Positions 44,182-52,709 are shown, numbered from the stretch's first letter. The stretch: DNA of 64,000 bases from Emcibacter sp. (GCF_963675455.1 NZ_OY776217.1:248001-312000), one strand, 5' to 3'. Translations and numbers: made by a program. Notes: generated from the sequence alone by a model not told the origin.

Positions 44182-45489
44182 ATGGAAGAACATTATCACG
44201 CCCTGACCTACCTCGCCAGCATCCTGGCGGCTGCCTTTGTCGGTGGCGCGGTGTTCCGGAAATTCAAGCAGCCGGTGATGATCGGCTATATCATCGTCGG
44301 GCTGGTGCTCGGCCCGTCGGTCCTCGGCCTGGTGGCGGGGCGGGAGGAGGTTTCGCTGCTGGCCGAACTCGGCATCCTGCTGCTGCTGTTCGTCGCCGGG
44401 ATGGAGCTCGACCTCAATAATTTCAAATCGGTGTCCCGCATCGCCCTGATCACCTGCGCCGCGCAGATTGCCCTCGGGCTGGTCATCATGTTCCTGCTCG
44501 GCTGGCTGCTGGACTGGCCGTTCAACCGGTCGGTGCTGATGGGCTTCGCGATCTCCCTCAGCTCCACCGCCGTGGCCCTGAAAATCCTCGAGGATATGAA
44601 CCTGAAGGACACGACTATAGGTCATTCCAGCCTTGGCATCCTGATCGCCCAGGACCTGGCGGTCATTCCCATGATCCTGATCATCGGCGCCATGCACACG
44701 GCGGAGGGGTTCAACTACTGGGGCATGGCCCGGCTGGTCATCGCCGTGGTGGTGATGGGCGGCATCATGTATGTGCTGACCAAAAAACCGCGGGCCTTTC
44801 TCAGGCTCTGGGTCCGGTTCGAACGGATCAAGGGCGAGGCCATGCAGGGACAGGCGGCGATCACCGCGCTGGCCTTCTGCTTCACCGCCTCGGCCGTGGC
44901 CGGTTTCTTCGGACTGTCGGCCGCCTACGGCGCCTTCCTTGCCGGGATCGTGCTCGGCCATACCATGAACCGGCATCAGCTGGAGGAGCACACCCGGCCC
45001 ATTTTCGATGTCATGATCATGGTGTTTTTCCTGTCCATCGGCCTGCTGATCGACCTGCAGTTTCTGTGGGACCACCTGCTCGCGGCCTTTGCCGTCCTGT
45101 TCCTGACCATGTGCCTGAAGACGGTGGCCAATGTGATGATCCTGCGCTGGCTCGGCATGGCAAAAAGCGAGGCTTATATGACCGGCGCGGTGCTGGCCCA
45201 GGTCGGTGAATTTTCCTTTATCCTGGCGGCCATGGGCCTAGGCGCCGGGACCATCGACAATGACAGTTATAAATATGTGGTGGCGGTCATTACCCTGAGC
45301 CTGCTGTTCACGCCGCTGTGGCTGTATCTGGTCCGGCACAACGACAAACTGCCGCAATTTGAACTCGCCAGCCTGAAAGACCAGATCGAAAAGCTGAGAA
45401 AAAACGGCGCCAGCGGCGACGTGCGCAAAAAACACGGCGGGAAGAATGACCAAAGCCCCCCGTCCGACGACGACACCCAGGCAACATGA
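44182..45489 (+). CDS. Monovalent cation:proton antiporter, CPA2 family
   Basis: The 435-residue membrane protein has about 12 hydrophobic segments and CPA2 motifs such as KQPVMIGYIIVGLVLGPS, ELGILLLLFVAGMELD, SLSSTAVALKILED and LAQVGEFSFILAAMGLG. It ends in a charged cytoplasmic tail (KDQIEKLRKNG) without the TrkA-N domain of KefB/KefC. It probably exchanges K+ or Na+ for protons in the inner membrane. It is monocistronic or co-transcribed with thiE, 81 bases on. Confidence 0.92.
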   Translation: MEEHYHALTYLASILAAAFVGGAVFRKFKQPVMIGYIIVGLVLGPSVLGLVAGREEVSLLAELGILLLLFVAGMELDLNNFKSVSRIALITCAAQIALGLVIMFLLGWLLDWPFNRSVLMGFAISLSSTAVALKILEDMNLKDTTIGHSSLGILIAQDLAVIPMILIIGAMHTAEGFNYWGMARLVIAVVVMGGIMYVLTKKPRAFLRLWVRFERIKGEAMQGQAAITALAFCFTASAVAGFFGLSAAYGAFLAGIVLGHTMNRHQLEEHTRPIFDVMIMVFFLSIGLLIDLQFLWDHLLAAFAVLFLTMCLKTVANVMILRWLGMAKSEAYMTGAVLAQVGEFSFILAAMGLGAGTIDNDSYKYVVAVITLSLLFTPLWLYLVRHNDKLPQFELASLKDQIEKLRKNGASGDVRKKHGGKNDQSPPSDDDTQAT

Positions 45490-45570
45490 TAGCCACACAC
45501 CAGGTCCGCTTTTTATTTGACCGGGACGCGGATTGGGATATCAATAGATAAAACAGTCAGGATGGAATAA

Positions 45571-46197
45571 ATGGCAGAAACACGTCTTTACCTTATCTCA
45601 CCTCCCGCGATAGACCCGGAGCAGTTCGCCGAACAACTGAAAGATGCGCTGGACGGTGGCGATGTGGCAAGTTTCCAGTTGCGCCTGAAAGGCATTCCAG
45701 ATGTGGATATCGAGCGGGCGGCAAAGCTGCTGATGCCGATCTGTCACAAGCATGACGTGGCCTTCCTGATCAACGACCACCCGAAGCTCGCCGCTCGCCT
45801 GAAGGCAGACGGGGTGCATATCGGCCAGGACGACACGCCTTACGCTGACGCGCGGGAGATTGTCGGTCCCGACAGCATTGTCGGCGTCACCTGCCACAAC
45901 AGCCGTCATCTGGCCATGGAAGCCGGTGAAGCGGGTGCCGACTATGTGGCGTTCGGCGCCTTTTTTCCGACCGAAACCAAGGACGTCAGCCACAGCGCCG
46001 ACAAGGAAATCCTGACCTGGTGGGCCGAACTGTTCGAGATCCCTTCGGTCGCCATCGGCGGCATTACAGTGGACAACTGCCGGGAGCTTATCGAAGCCGG
46101 GGCCGATTTCATTGCCGTTTCAGGCGGGGTCTGGAACCATCCTGAAGGCCCGGGCGAAGCCGTGCGTCAGTTTAATCAGATCATCTCGGAAGTCTGA
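45571..46197 (+). CDS. Thiamine phosphate synthase-like protein
   Basis: The 208-residue TIM-barrel protein resembles ThiE, which joins HMP-PP and thiazole phosphate. It shows QLRLKG, FLINDHPKLAARLKADGVHIGQDD, GVTCHNSRHLAMEAGEAGADYVAFGAFFPT and VAIGGIT. The catalytic substrate residues are largely kept, including the phosphate-binding GGIT. No TPP riboswitch was seen upstream. The last 22 bases overlap the opposite-strand gene at 46176. Confidence 0.88.
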   Translation: MAETRLYLISPPAIDPEQFAEQLKDALDGGDVASFQLRLKGIPDVDIERAAKLLMPICHKHDVAFLINDHPKLAARLKADGVHIGQDDTPYADAREIVGPDSIVGVTCHNSRHLAMEAGEAGADYVAFGAFFPTETKDVSHSADKEILTWWAELFEIPSVAIGGITVDNCRELIEAGADFIAVSGGVWNHPEGPGEAVRQFNQIISEV

Positions 46198-47081
46198 TCT
46201 TCCGGGTCAGGTTCCGCCTGCCTGCGTTCCCCGTACCGCTGGCGGGCGACTTCCCGGTTGCGTTTTTTCTTCTGTTCCTTCTGACGAATGCCGATGACGA
46301 CCCCTCCGCCCCCGACCAGTCCGAGAAGACCAAGGGGAACATGAACGGGGAATTCCTCCTCTTCTTCGACGATCTCGAAACCGGGATGAGCATAGCCCTC
46401 ATAGTCCAGGGTCGCGCCAATCAGTAGATAGTCCCCTTCCCCGTCCAGTGTAAAGGGCAGGATACCATCCTCCGACAGGTCACGCAGGGCCTCCAGGCTG
46501 AGGAATTTACTGCTGATGGAAAATTTGTCGGCAAATCCGTCCCATTGTTCGACCAGGGTCCGGCTGGTCAGCGAATAGGAGGCCAGTTCGCCGCCCGTTT
46601 CCGGATCAGGCTTCAGCCCCATAAAGCTTCTGCTTTGTCCCCGGTCATGCCGCTTTTCATGCTTGCGGCGGCTGGTGGCGGCAAAAAACCTGTCCGCCCC
46701 GATCTGCAGCCGGGCAACCTCGATCGGGTTTGAATAAAGAGTATAGATATCCTGGGTATATCGCTGCTCAAGCGCAGGCTCCTCAGTCCCGATAAGGCTT
46801 CGGGTTACGGTCCGGAGGGGCCGCCCGTCTTTCTCAGGCCGACCCCTTCGTTCCTTCACCTGCCATTGATCATTATCCTTGAAATAAAACGAAATCACCA
46901 ACCGTGTCAGGGTAACCTGGGGGTTGTCGCCCCACTGTCCCCTGAGATCGAATTGTCCCTGATAAGGGCTATCCCCGCGGATCAGAATTTCCTCAGAGGA
47001 AAGACTGGCACTGCCTTTCAGGGTCGCAGCCGCCGTGGCGTCCACACTCCAAAGAGTGAAGAAGGTGCCGACAAGCGACAT
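46176..47081 (-). CDS. Unknown exported protein with C-terminal membrane anchor
   Basis: The roughly 301-residue product begins (ATG 47081) with a weak signal peptide, SLVGTFFTLWSVDATAA. A beta-rich soluble region follows, with Arg-rich patches (SRRKHEKRHDRGQSR). Acidic EIVEEEEEFPVHVP leads into a hydrophobic helix (LGLLGLVGGGGVVIGI) and a basic tail (RQKEQKKKRNRE). This topology suggests a protein facing the periplasm and anchored at its C-terminus, like sorting-signal proteins but without a PEP motif. A TTG at 47183 would add 34 polar residues. No family recognised. Confidence 0.6.
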   Translation of the reverse strand: MSLVGTFFTLWSVDATAAATLKGSASLSSEEILIRGDSPYQGQFDLRGQWGDNPQVTLTRLVISFYFKDNDQWQVKERRGRPEKDGRPLRTVTRSLIGTEEPALEQRYTQDIYTLYSNPIEVARLQIGADRFFAATSRRKHEKRHDRGQSRSFMGLKPDPETGGELASYSLTSRTLVEQWDGFADKFSISSKFLSLEALRDLSEDGILPFTLDGEGDYLLIGATLDYEGYAHPGFEIVEEEEEFPVHVPLGLLGLVGGGGVVIGIRQKEQKKKRNREVARQRYGERRQAEPDPEDQTSEMI

Positions 47082-47400
47082 TTTGAAACCATCCCGAATC
47101 CGGTAGTCCGCCACTTCTGCTCCAGCGGGAAAAGTCCGACCTTCTGCCTGTTTCCCGTATTGGGGGAAGTTTCTTTCCCTCAAGTTGAACAGAAATTGTA
47201 GCCAACAAAAATATCCGATCCCTTAAAAATAGCTAAAAACTTATCTGTCTTGTTTCCTGTTTTCGGCCATCAGCAAACAATTTGTCCGAAACCGGATTAA
47301 CCCAATATGAACCATCAGGTTCAGTAACGGTTCATGTGCCAGTCGCTATAAAGGGGGCACAACATTTTTTTCCTCCCTAGAGTTAGTGTTGTAAAATACT
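47082..47400. other. Intergenic region before the GNAT gene
   Basis: About 320 bases without a convincing gene separate the minus-strand exported-protein gene from the plus-strand GNAT gene. TATAAA at 47347-47352 is a possible -10 element for a plus-strand leader or small RNA ending at the following hairpin. Confidence 0.35.
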
Positions 47401-47403
47401 CAA

Positions 47404-47442
47404 GGGTCGCAGCTTTTCCCCCCTGGCTGCGGCCCCTTTTTT
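47404..47442 (+). terminator. Orphan terminator / attenuator upstream of GNAT gene
   Basis: A ten-pair stem, GGGTCGCAGC (47404-47413) with GCTGCGGCCC (47426-47435, one G-U), leads into TTTTTT (47437-47442). No plus-strand gene lies within 1.2 kb upstream. It therefore ends either a small RNA or an attenuated leader of the acetyltransferase gene starting at 47471. Confidence 0.65.
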
Positions 47443-47470
47443 ATTTGCAAATTGACAAACATATGGCAGC

Positions 47471-47938
47471 ATGCCGGCCATGACTGAGAACAGACCACAT
47501 ATAGAAATATCAAAACTTGAGCCAGGCACCGGGCTGGACGACTGTTTCATGATCCGCCGGAAAGTCTTCATCGATGAACAACATGTCTCGGAAGAAGAGG
47601 AAATGGACGGCCTTGATGACCGGGCCGACCAGTATCTGGTTCATGTGGACGGCCGCCCGGCCGCTACCGCCCGGGTCCGCTATCCGGACGGCACCAAGGG
47701 CAAGGTGGAAAGAGTTGCTGTACTCAGGGAATTTCGCGGGCTTGGCCTGGGTCAGAAAATCATGGAAAAAATCATTGAAGATATTTCCGATCGGCACGGC
47801 ATAAAAGAAATCCTCCTGGCCGCCCAGACACGGGTGACCGGATTCTATGAAAAGCTGGGTTTTACAGCCTATGGCGAGGAATTTCTCGACGCCAATATTC
47901 CCCATTTCTGGATGACCAGGCCGCCGCTGGCGAAATAG
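47471..47938 (+). CDS. GNAT N-acetyltransferase
   Basis: The 155-residue protein has the GNAT acetyl-CoA loop VAVLREFRGLGLGQKIMEKI and the downstream FYEKLGFTAYGEEF. The N-terminus (CFMIRRKVFIDEQHVSEEEE) resembles ElaA-type acetyltransferases. A second ATG three codons in (47480) is an equal start candidate. The substrate is unknown. An orphan terminator lies 29 bases before the start. Confidence 0.85.
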   Translation: MPAMTENRPHIEISKLEPGTGLDDCFMIRRKVFIDEQHVSEEEEMDGLDDRADQYLVHVDGRPAATARVRYPDGTKGKVERVAVLREFRGLGLGQKIMEKIIEDISDRHGIKEILLAAQTRVTGFYEKLGFTAYGEEFLDANIPHFWMTRPPLAK

Positions 47939-47996
47939 CCCGGACCACAAGGGAACATTCGCCCCTTTGCACTTTTTCCAGAAGTTCGGTCTCAGG

Positions 47997-48335
47997 TCAG
48001 ATTTTCACATCCTTGACCCATTTTTCCGCCAGATCTCCGGAGATCGGGAACTTGAACTTCTCCCCCTGAAACGCCTTGATCATCAGCATGATCCAGGCAA
48101 TGAGGCCGACCAGGCCGACCAAAGGCATCAAGGGGATGCCGATAACAGAAATCATGAGAAGAATATAAATAACATTCAGTCCGCCGAAGGTAACAATGGA
48201 CTGCATGGCATGAAAGCGCACAGTTTCATTTTCCTTCTCGATCAGAAGAAAAATAAGCCCGCTTATCCAGCCAAGCAGATAACACAGGAGGCCGGCGACG
48301 TTTTCCTCTATTCCCGTACTCGTTTTTTCACTCAT
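47997..48335 (-). CDS. DUF4870 membrane protein
   Basis: The 112-residue product has three to four hydrophobic segments (VAGLLCYLLGWISGLIFLLI, YILLMISVIGIPLMPLVGLV and GLIAWIMLMIKAF) and the family opening ENVAGLLCYLLGW. DUF4870 proteins are small inner-membrane proteins of unknown role, similar to Tic20. It converges with the GNAT gene. Confidence 0.85.
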   Translation of the reverse strand: MSEKTSTGIEENVAGLLCYLLGWISGLIFLLIEKENETVRFHAMQSIVTFGGLNVIYILLMISVIGIPLMPLVGLVGLIAWIMLMIKAFQGEKFKFPISGDLAEKWVKDVKI

Positions 48336-48464
48336 TTTATTCCCCTATCATTGGTGACCCAAAAAAGTCTAACCCTTTTCCGCTCCGGTTTCCAGCATGG
48401 TTAACAAAAAGTTAACACTATCCTCACCCTTGCACGGCCCCGTGACATTGTTTACATCAGTGGC

Positions 48465-49127
48465 ATGACATATCCCGTTTTATATAGTTTCCGGCGTTGT
48501 CCCTACGCAATGCGTGCCCGCATGGGCCTTGCCCATGCCGGGATCACCTGCGAACTCAGAGAGGTTGTCCTTCGGGATAAGCCGGCGGAAATGCTTGCCC
48601 TGTCCCCCAAGGCCACTGTCCCGGTCCTGCAATTGCCCGACGGCACGGTCCTGGAGGAAAGTTTCGATATCATCAAATGGGCTCTGTCCCGGAATGATCC
48701 GGACAACTGGCTGTCCCGGCTTGACGATGCCGAAACGCTGGTCGCGGAAAATGACGGCTCTTTCAAGCAGTCCCTGGATAAATATAAATATGCCAGCCGC
48801 CATCCCGAAGAGCCGCAATCAAGTTACAGGGCACAGGGTGAAACCTTCCTTGAGAAGCTGAACAGCATTCTGTCTGAACAACGCTTCCTTGCCGGTGACC
48901 GGCCGGGCCTTGCAGACATTGCCGTTTTCCCCTTCATTCGGCAGTTTGCTTTTGTGGATAAGGACTGGTTTGACCAGCGTCCCTACGATGGGCTGAAGGA
49001 CTGGCTTAATTTCCATTTGGAAAGCGCCCTGTTCAGGAACGTCATGACAAAATACGAGCAGTGGCACAGCGGAGATTCACCGGTGCTATTTACCGCTTTA
49101 CACTCCCCTACTGACCTGAGTCAATGA
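48465..49127 (+). CDS. Glutathione S-transferase family protein
   Basis: The 220-residue protein has an N-terminal thioredoxin-fold domain with YSFRRCPYAMRARMGL (glutaredoxin-like CPYA site) and TVPVLQLPDGTVLEESFDI. An alpha-helical C-terminal domain includes LAGDRPGLADIAVFPFIRQF. The active-site cysteine suggests a thiol-type GST (omega/beta-like). It starts at ATG 48465 and stands alone. Confidence 0.88.
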   Translation: MTYPVLYSFRRCPYAMRARMGLAHAGITCELREVVLRDKPAEMLALSPKATVPVLQLPDGTVLEESFDIIKWALSRNDPDNWLSRLDDAETLVAENDGSFKQSLDKYKYASRHPEEPQSSYRAQGETFLEKLNSILSEQRFLAGDRPGLADIAVFPFIRQFAFVDKDWFDQRPYDGLKDWLNFHLESALFRNVMTKYEQWHSGDSPVLFTALHSPTDLSQ

Positions 49128-49189
49128 ATGGCGAGAATACTTGGCGCACTCTGAGTTAAATGATATGATCGCCGCTCAGGAGAAAGTAT

Positions 49190-49615
49190 ATGACAGCGCT
49201 GAATGTGGATACCATCAACTATATTGTGTCGCTTGCCCGGGAAGTCCAGCAGGACGCTCCCGACATCATCGAGGCGGAACTGGCTGAATCCCATGACAGT
49301 GAATTTCTGACTACCGATGACATTGCCCAGATTGCCGATGAAGGCAAGATGGAAGACCATGCCCAGGATACCACTTATCAGGCTTTTGTCGGCGCCGTTA
49401 AACGCATGAATGAGGAAGAGCGCAACGAACTGGTTGCGCTGATGTGGGTTGGGCGCGGCACCTATGGCAAGGATGAATGGGAACAGGCCGTCGCCGCCGC
49501 CGCGGAAGCCTCAAATGATCATACCGCGGATTACCTCATGCGGGCCCCGCTTCTTCCCGATTATCTGGAAGAAGGCCTGGCGCAGATGGAAGATCTTCTA
49601 GAAGAGGAAGAGTAA
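49190..49615 (+). CDS. DUF3775 family protein
   Basis: The 141-residue acidic protein contains NVDTINYIVSLAREVQQ and ELVALMWVGRG, typical of DUF3775, a family common in alphaproteobacteria with no assigned role. It has AGGAGAAAG before its ATG. The C-terminus is acidic (MEDLLEEEE). Confidence 0.82.
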   Translation: MTALNVDTINYIVSLAREVQQDAPDIIEAELAESHDSEFLTTDDIAQIADEGKMEDHAQDTTYQAFVGAVKRMNEEERNELVALMWVGRGTYGKDEWEQAVAAAAEASNDHTADYLMRAPLLPDYLEEGLAQMEDLLEEEE

Positions 49616-49741
49616 CTGTCCAGCCGACCGTTTTTCAGGCGGGCCAGCCCCCTCACACCTGACTTATTTTTAAATATTCTCCGGAAAAATCGCGAAAAAT
49701 CTTGATTCAGTAGAGTGTTGTTAATTTTTTATTATACCATA

Positions 49742-49770
49742 TTAGAATATATTCACTCTCTATTTAGAAT
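49742..49770 (+). promoter_or_regulatory. Candidate promoter of the first PAS-like gene
   Basis: TTAGAA (49742-49747) and TAGAAT (49765-49770) are 17 bases apart. The -10 element is the same as in the second paralogue, the -35 is weaker. The ATG follows at 49818. Confidence 0.4.
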
Positions 49771-49817
49771 TATTAAAATCAAGTGCAGACCCGTGGTCCC
49801 GAGGATAATATAGTCAA

Positions 49818-50369
49818 ATGAATAGAGGGCAACTCGTCTTTCCGCCTGAAGACAAAGAGAAGCAGGTCCATACGATTCTGGAGGAGGCCCCTCTTACTGA
49901 CGCCTCGCTGATCCAGTCTTCGCGCTTGAAAGAAGTTCTGGATATCTGGCAACAGACTGCCGGCGCGACTGGCATTCCACCCTGGAGTTCGTTTAATCCG
50001 ATGGATTTTACGGACCTGCTGCCGGCAATGAGCGTCTATAGTAACGAGGGAAGTCTGGAAGCACCTGATTACCTCCTGAGACTGGAAGGTGATCTGAGTT
50101 CCAAGTTTTTCAATGTGCCTACCTCTATGACCAGGATACAGGACATCCATAGTCATTCTCAGAAAGATTATCTGATCAACCATCTAACCACGGCCCTCCG
50201 TCAGAGGAAGCCGAACTATATTGTGCGCAACCTGGGCTGGAACAAAGGCCGGGACTATATTGAATATGAAATTCTGAGCCTGCCCTTCACCAGCAGGGAA
50301 GATGGAACCGCAGACAGGGTTTTATGCGCCAAGGTCTTTCAAAACAAATATTCCTCGCCGGATTCCTGA
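49818..50369 (+). CDS. PAS-type domain protein, paralogue 1 of 3
   Basis: The 183-residue protein has the layout of short alphaproteobacterial PAS (PAS_5/DUF1488-like sensory) proteins. A start segment EEAPLTDASLIQSSRLKEVL leads to PPWSSFNPMDFTDLLPAMSV, DYLLRLEGDLSS and the strand-rich end YIEYEILSLPFTSRE. It lacks any transmembrane helix or output domain. Two close paralogues follow in tandem. It is the most diverged of the three (SSFNPMDF versus KCFNPM). Function unknown; ligand sensing or partner binding is likely from the fold. Confidence 0.7.
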   Translation: MNRGQLVFPPEDKEKQVHTILEEAPLTDASLIQSSRLKEVLDIWQQTAGATGIPPWSSFNPMDFTDLLPAMSVYSNEGSLEAPDYLLRLEGDLSSKFFNVPTSMTRIQDIHSHSQKDYLINHLTTALRQRKPNYIVRNLGWNKGRDYIEYEILSLPFTSREDGTADRVLCAKVFQNKYSSPDS

Positions 50370-50393
50370 CTAGCCCTCGCCAAAACCACTTGC

Positions 50394-50422
50394 TTGTATA
50401 AAAGGCCTGTTTAATTTAGAAT
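50394..50422 (+). promoter_or_regulatory. Promoter of the second PAS-like gene
   Basis: TTGTAT (50394-50399) and TAGAAT (50417-50422) are separated by exactly 17 bases. The third paralogue has the same -35 and spacing. The -10 lies in a small palindrome, AATTTAGAATTAAATT. A start near 50429 gives a leader of about 29 bases. Confidence 0.65.
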
Positions 50423-50457
50423 TAAATTAGGTAAAGCGGGTTAAAGGCATCACGGTT

Positions 50458-51003
50458 ATGGGTAAAAGCGAGACAGAAAACTTAAATGACGAGAAAATCG
50501 CAGACTCCTATTATCTCCTCATAGAAGCCCCATTAACCGACAGTTCGCTGATCAGGGACAAACGCCTGAAAGAAGTCCTGGAGTTTTGGGAAAGAAATAA
50601 ACGCGGGGATAACGTTCCCCTGTGGAAGTGTTTTAATCCCATGCAGTTTACCGATATTCTGCCGACAATAAGCGTCTTTAGTAACGAAGGGACTCTTGAA
50701 GAGCCGGATTATCTGCTGCGGGTAGAGGGTGATCAGAGTGCTGAACTGATGAAACTCCCCACGTCCATGACCAAAGTGGAAAAAGCAGAGGGCTACTTCA
50801 GTAAAACCCGCCTCAGGAAGCTTCTGGATCTGATGGCCCGAACCAAAAAACCGACCTATTTTATTCGCAATATGGGCTGGAATGACGACAGGCACTATAT
50901 AAATTATGAAATCCTCTCCCTTCCTTTTTCCAGCAGGGAAAATGGCCCCGTCGACAGGTTTCTTTCTGCGAAAGTATTTCATCGGATAAGCTTGGAAGAC
51001 TAG
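50458..51003 (+). CDS. PAS-type domain protein, paralogue 2 of 3
   Basis: The 181-residue protein shares the tandem family pattern: EAPLTDSSLIRDKRLKEVLE, LWKCFNPMQFTDILPTISVF, DYLLRVEGDQSAELM and YFIRNMGWNDDRHYINYEIL. It is closest to paralogue 3, indicating a recent duplication. It has its own promoter, so the genes are separately transcribed. The N-terminal 15 residues differ and may carry specificity. Confidence 0.72.
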   Translation: MGKSETENLNDEKIADSYYLLIEAPLTDSSLIRDKRLKEVLEFWERNKRGDNVPLWKCFNPMQFTDILPTISVFSNEGTLEEPDYLLRVEGDQSAELMKLPTSMTKVEKAEGYFSKTRLRKLLDLMARTKKPTYFIRNMGWNDDRHYINYEILSLPFSSRENGPVDRFLSAKVFHRISLED

Positions 51004-51141
51004 AACTTCCCCCCCCTCCAATAAACAGTCAAGTGCTTGATCAGCAAGACGGAAGTTAGTTTATTGTAGTTCCCGCCGCCATCGAATTTTTCCTCCTGCT
51101 GCCTATCCCTTACAGACCTTGCCCCCAGCCCCCCCTATTAC
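51004..51141 (+). other. C-rich spacer with interleaved inverted repeats
   Basis: AACTTCC (51004-51010) can pair with GGAAGTT (51051-51057), and CAATAAAC (51019-51026) with GTTTATTG (51059-51066). The two pairings cross, so they form either a pseudoknot or two alternative structures. C-rich tracts (CCCCCCCTCC, TTCCTCCTG, AGCCCCCCC) surround them. It separates paralogue 2 from the promoter of paralogue 3. Confidence 0.4.
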
Positions 51142-51170
51142 TTGTATGCGTCTCCCTTTTAATTTAAAAT
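51142..51170 (+). promoter_or_regulatory. Promoter of the third PAS-like gene
   Basis: TTGTAT (51142-51147) and TAAAAT (51165-51170) are 17 bases apart. The layout copies that of the second paralogue, including the TTTAATTTA run before the -10. A start near 51177 gives a leader of about 33 bases. Confidence 0.65.
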
Positions 51171-51209
51171 AAAACCGATAAATAATTTAAAAAACACGGT
51201 GGTTCACTA

Positions 51210-51755
51210 ATGGGTAGTGATATTCAGGAAGATTCTTCTGGGAAGAAAGATATGGATTCTTCATATATCATTATAGAATCTCCTCTCACCGACAGCTCCC
51301 TGATCCGTACCCCGCGCCTGAAACAAGTCCTGGAATTTTGGGAACAAAACAAAAGCGGGGATGACGTTCCCCTCTGGAAGTGTTTCAATCCCATGGAATT
51401 TAAGGACCTTCTCCCGACAATCAGTCTTTTCAGCAATGAAGGAACCCCGGAAAATCCGGATTATCTTTTGAGGCTGGAGGGAGACCAAAGTGCCCAAATA
51501 TTGGGCCTTCCCTCCTCCATGACTAAACTGAAGGATGCCGATGATTATTTCCGCAAAACCCGGATTGAGGAACATCTGGCTGTTATGGCCCAGTCAAAGA
51601 AACCGGTTTATTTTATTCGCAACCTGGGCTGGAGAGACAACAAGAAATATATAAATTATGAAATCCTCTGCATGCCCTTCACCTCAAAAGAAAAGGGCTT
51701 CGTTGACAGGTTTCTCTCAGTAAAGACCATCAAGACGGTATCCCTGAACCATTAG
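51210..51755 (+). CDS. PAS-type domain protein, paralogue 3 of 3
   Basis: The 181-residue protein repeats the pattern of paralogue 2: ESPLTDSSLIRTPRLKQVLE, LWKCFNPMEFKDLLPTISLF, DYLLRLEGDQSAQIL and YFIRNLGWRDNKKYINYEIL. It differs at the extreme N-terminus, which is Ser/Asp-rich. It converges with the GNAT gene at 51758, with two bases between the stops. The paralogues are likely soluble sensors or adaptors; no output partner is adjacent. Confidence 0.72.
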   Translation: MGSDIQEDSSGKKDMDSSYIIIESPLTDSSLIRTPRLKQVLEFWEQNKSGDDVPLWKCFNPMEFKDLLPTISLFSNEGTPENPDYLLRLEGDQSAQILGLPSSMTKLKDADDYFRKTRIEEHLAVMAQSKKPVYFIRNLGWRDNKKYINYEILCMPFTSKEKGFVDRFLSVKTIKTVSLNH

Positions 51756-51757
51756 GC

Positions 51758-52240
51758 CTAGCTTTCCAAAAGCCCGTCCAGTGCATCATCTTCCAGGTGA
51801 TAGATCGTGTGATGTTTTTCCCGGCGGGCACCAAGGGATTCATAAAACCCAATTCCGCTCTCATTGTCATCCATCACCCACCAGCGCACGAAATAACCGC
51901 CGGCCTCCCGGACCTCCCTAGCCAGATAGGCAAAAATCTTTTTGCCTATGCCCTGCCCCCGGAATGCCGGCTGGATATAGATATCCTCCAGGTAGATGCC
52001 AGGCTTGCCCCGATAAGTAGCAAAGAAATAAAAATAGAACGCCGACCCGACCGCCTGACCGTCAAGCTCGATGATCAGGGTTCGGGCTTTCGGATCCGGA
52101 CCGAAAAGATGATGACGGAGCCCCTCTTCCGTCGCCTCCACCTTGTGCAGTTCATTTTCGTATTCCGCCAGTTCCCGGGTAAACCCCAGAAGGGTTGGGA
52201 TATCCTCGACGGTTCCGGGCCGTAAATTAACTTTTGTCAT
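51758..52240 (-). CDS. GNAT N-acetyltransferase (diamine acetyltransferase-like)
   Basis: The 160-residue product opens with NLRPGTVEDIPTLLGFTREL and has YLEDIYIQPAFRGQGIGKKI, the acetyl-CoA loop, then WVMDDNESGIGFYESLGA. This pattern resembles the spermidine/thialysine acetyltransferase subgroup. A polyamine substrate would fit the decarboxylase elsewhere in the window but is only a guess. Its start overlaps the NfeD gene stop by 14 bases. Confidence 0.87.
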   Translation of the reverse strand: MTKVNLRPGTVEDIPTLLGFTRELAEYENELHKVEATEEGLRHHLFGPDPKARTLIIELDGQAVGSAFYFYFFATYRGKPGIYLEDIYIQPAFRGQGIGKKIFAYLAREVREAGGYFVRWWVMDDNESGIGFYESLGARREKHHTIYHLEDDALDGLLES

Positions 52241-52691
52241 GCTTTTTCTTCTCAGTCACTGTCAGAATAACTCCACTGCTGCCAGTTACCTGTACAATAT
52301 CCCCGACCTTGCCGTCAAATTCTCCACTGACTTTCCACAGGGTATCGCCAATTTTAATCTTGCCCTCGCCATTTTCCATGTCAGATACCAGGGTATAGTT
52401 ATGGCCGAGATACTGAGCCCCGCGCCTGTTCAATGTTGTATCCTCGGTTTCCAGCGGATGCTTTTTCAGATAGCTGCGCCCGGCAAAAACGCTCACAACA
52501 GCCAGCACGGAGAAAATTACAAACTGCATTTCCCAGGCCAGGTCCGGCGCCATCAGCACAATCAAACCGACAATGGCGCTGGCGATGGCGAGCCAGAGGA
52601 ACACAACCCCCGGCATGGCTACTTCAAATCCGATCAACGCCAGGGCGGTCACAAACCAGAGCCAGTGATTGAAGACAATATCCTCGAACAT
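52227..52691 (-). CDS. NfeD family membrane protein
   Basis: The 154-residue short NfeD has hydrophobic segments at about 8-30 and 32-70 (WLWFVTALALIGFEVAMPGV, VFLWLAIASAIVGLIVLMAP). A C-terminal OB-like beta-barrel domain follows (RRGAQYLGHNYTLVSD through GDIVQVTG). NfeD proteins partner SPFH proteins in membrane microdomains. The SPFH gene lies 18 bases upstream, consistent with that pairing. Confidence 0.92.
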   Translation of the reverse strand: MFEDIVFNHWLWFVTALALIGFEVAMPGVVFLWLAIASAIVGLIVLMAPDLAWEMQFVIFSVLAVVSVFAGRSYLKKHPLETEDTTLNRRGAQYLGHNYTLVSDMENGEGKIKIGDTLWKVSGEFDGKVGDIVQVTGSSGVILTVTEKKKHDKS

Positions 52692-52709
52692 TACAAAACC
52701 CTTTCCTGA

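Noticed and set aside
44113..45075. 320-codon minus-strand frame opposite the antiporter
   Set aside because: His/Asp/Gln-rich shadow of a membrane-protein gene; no motifs.
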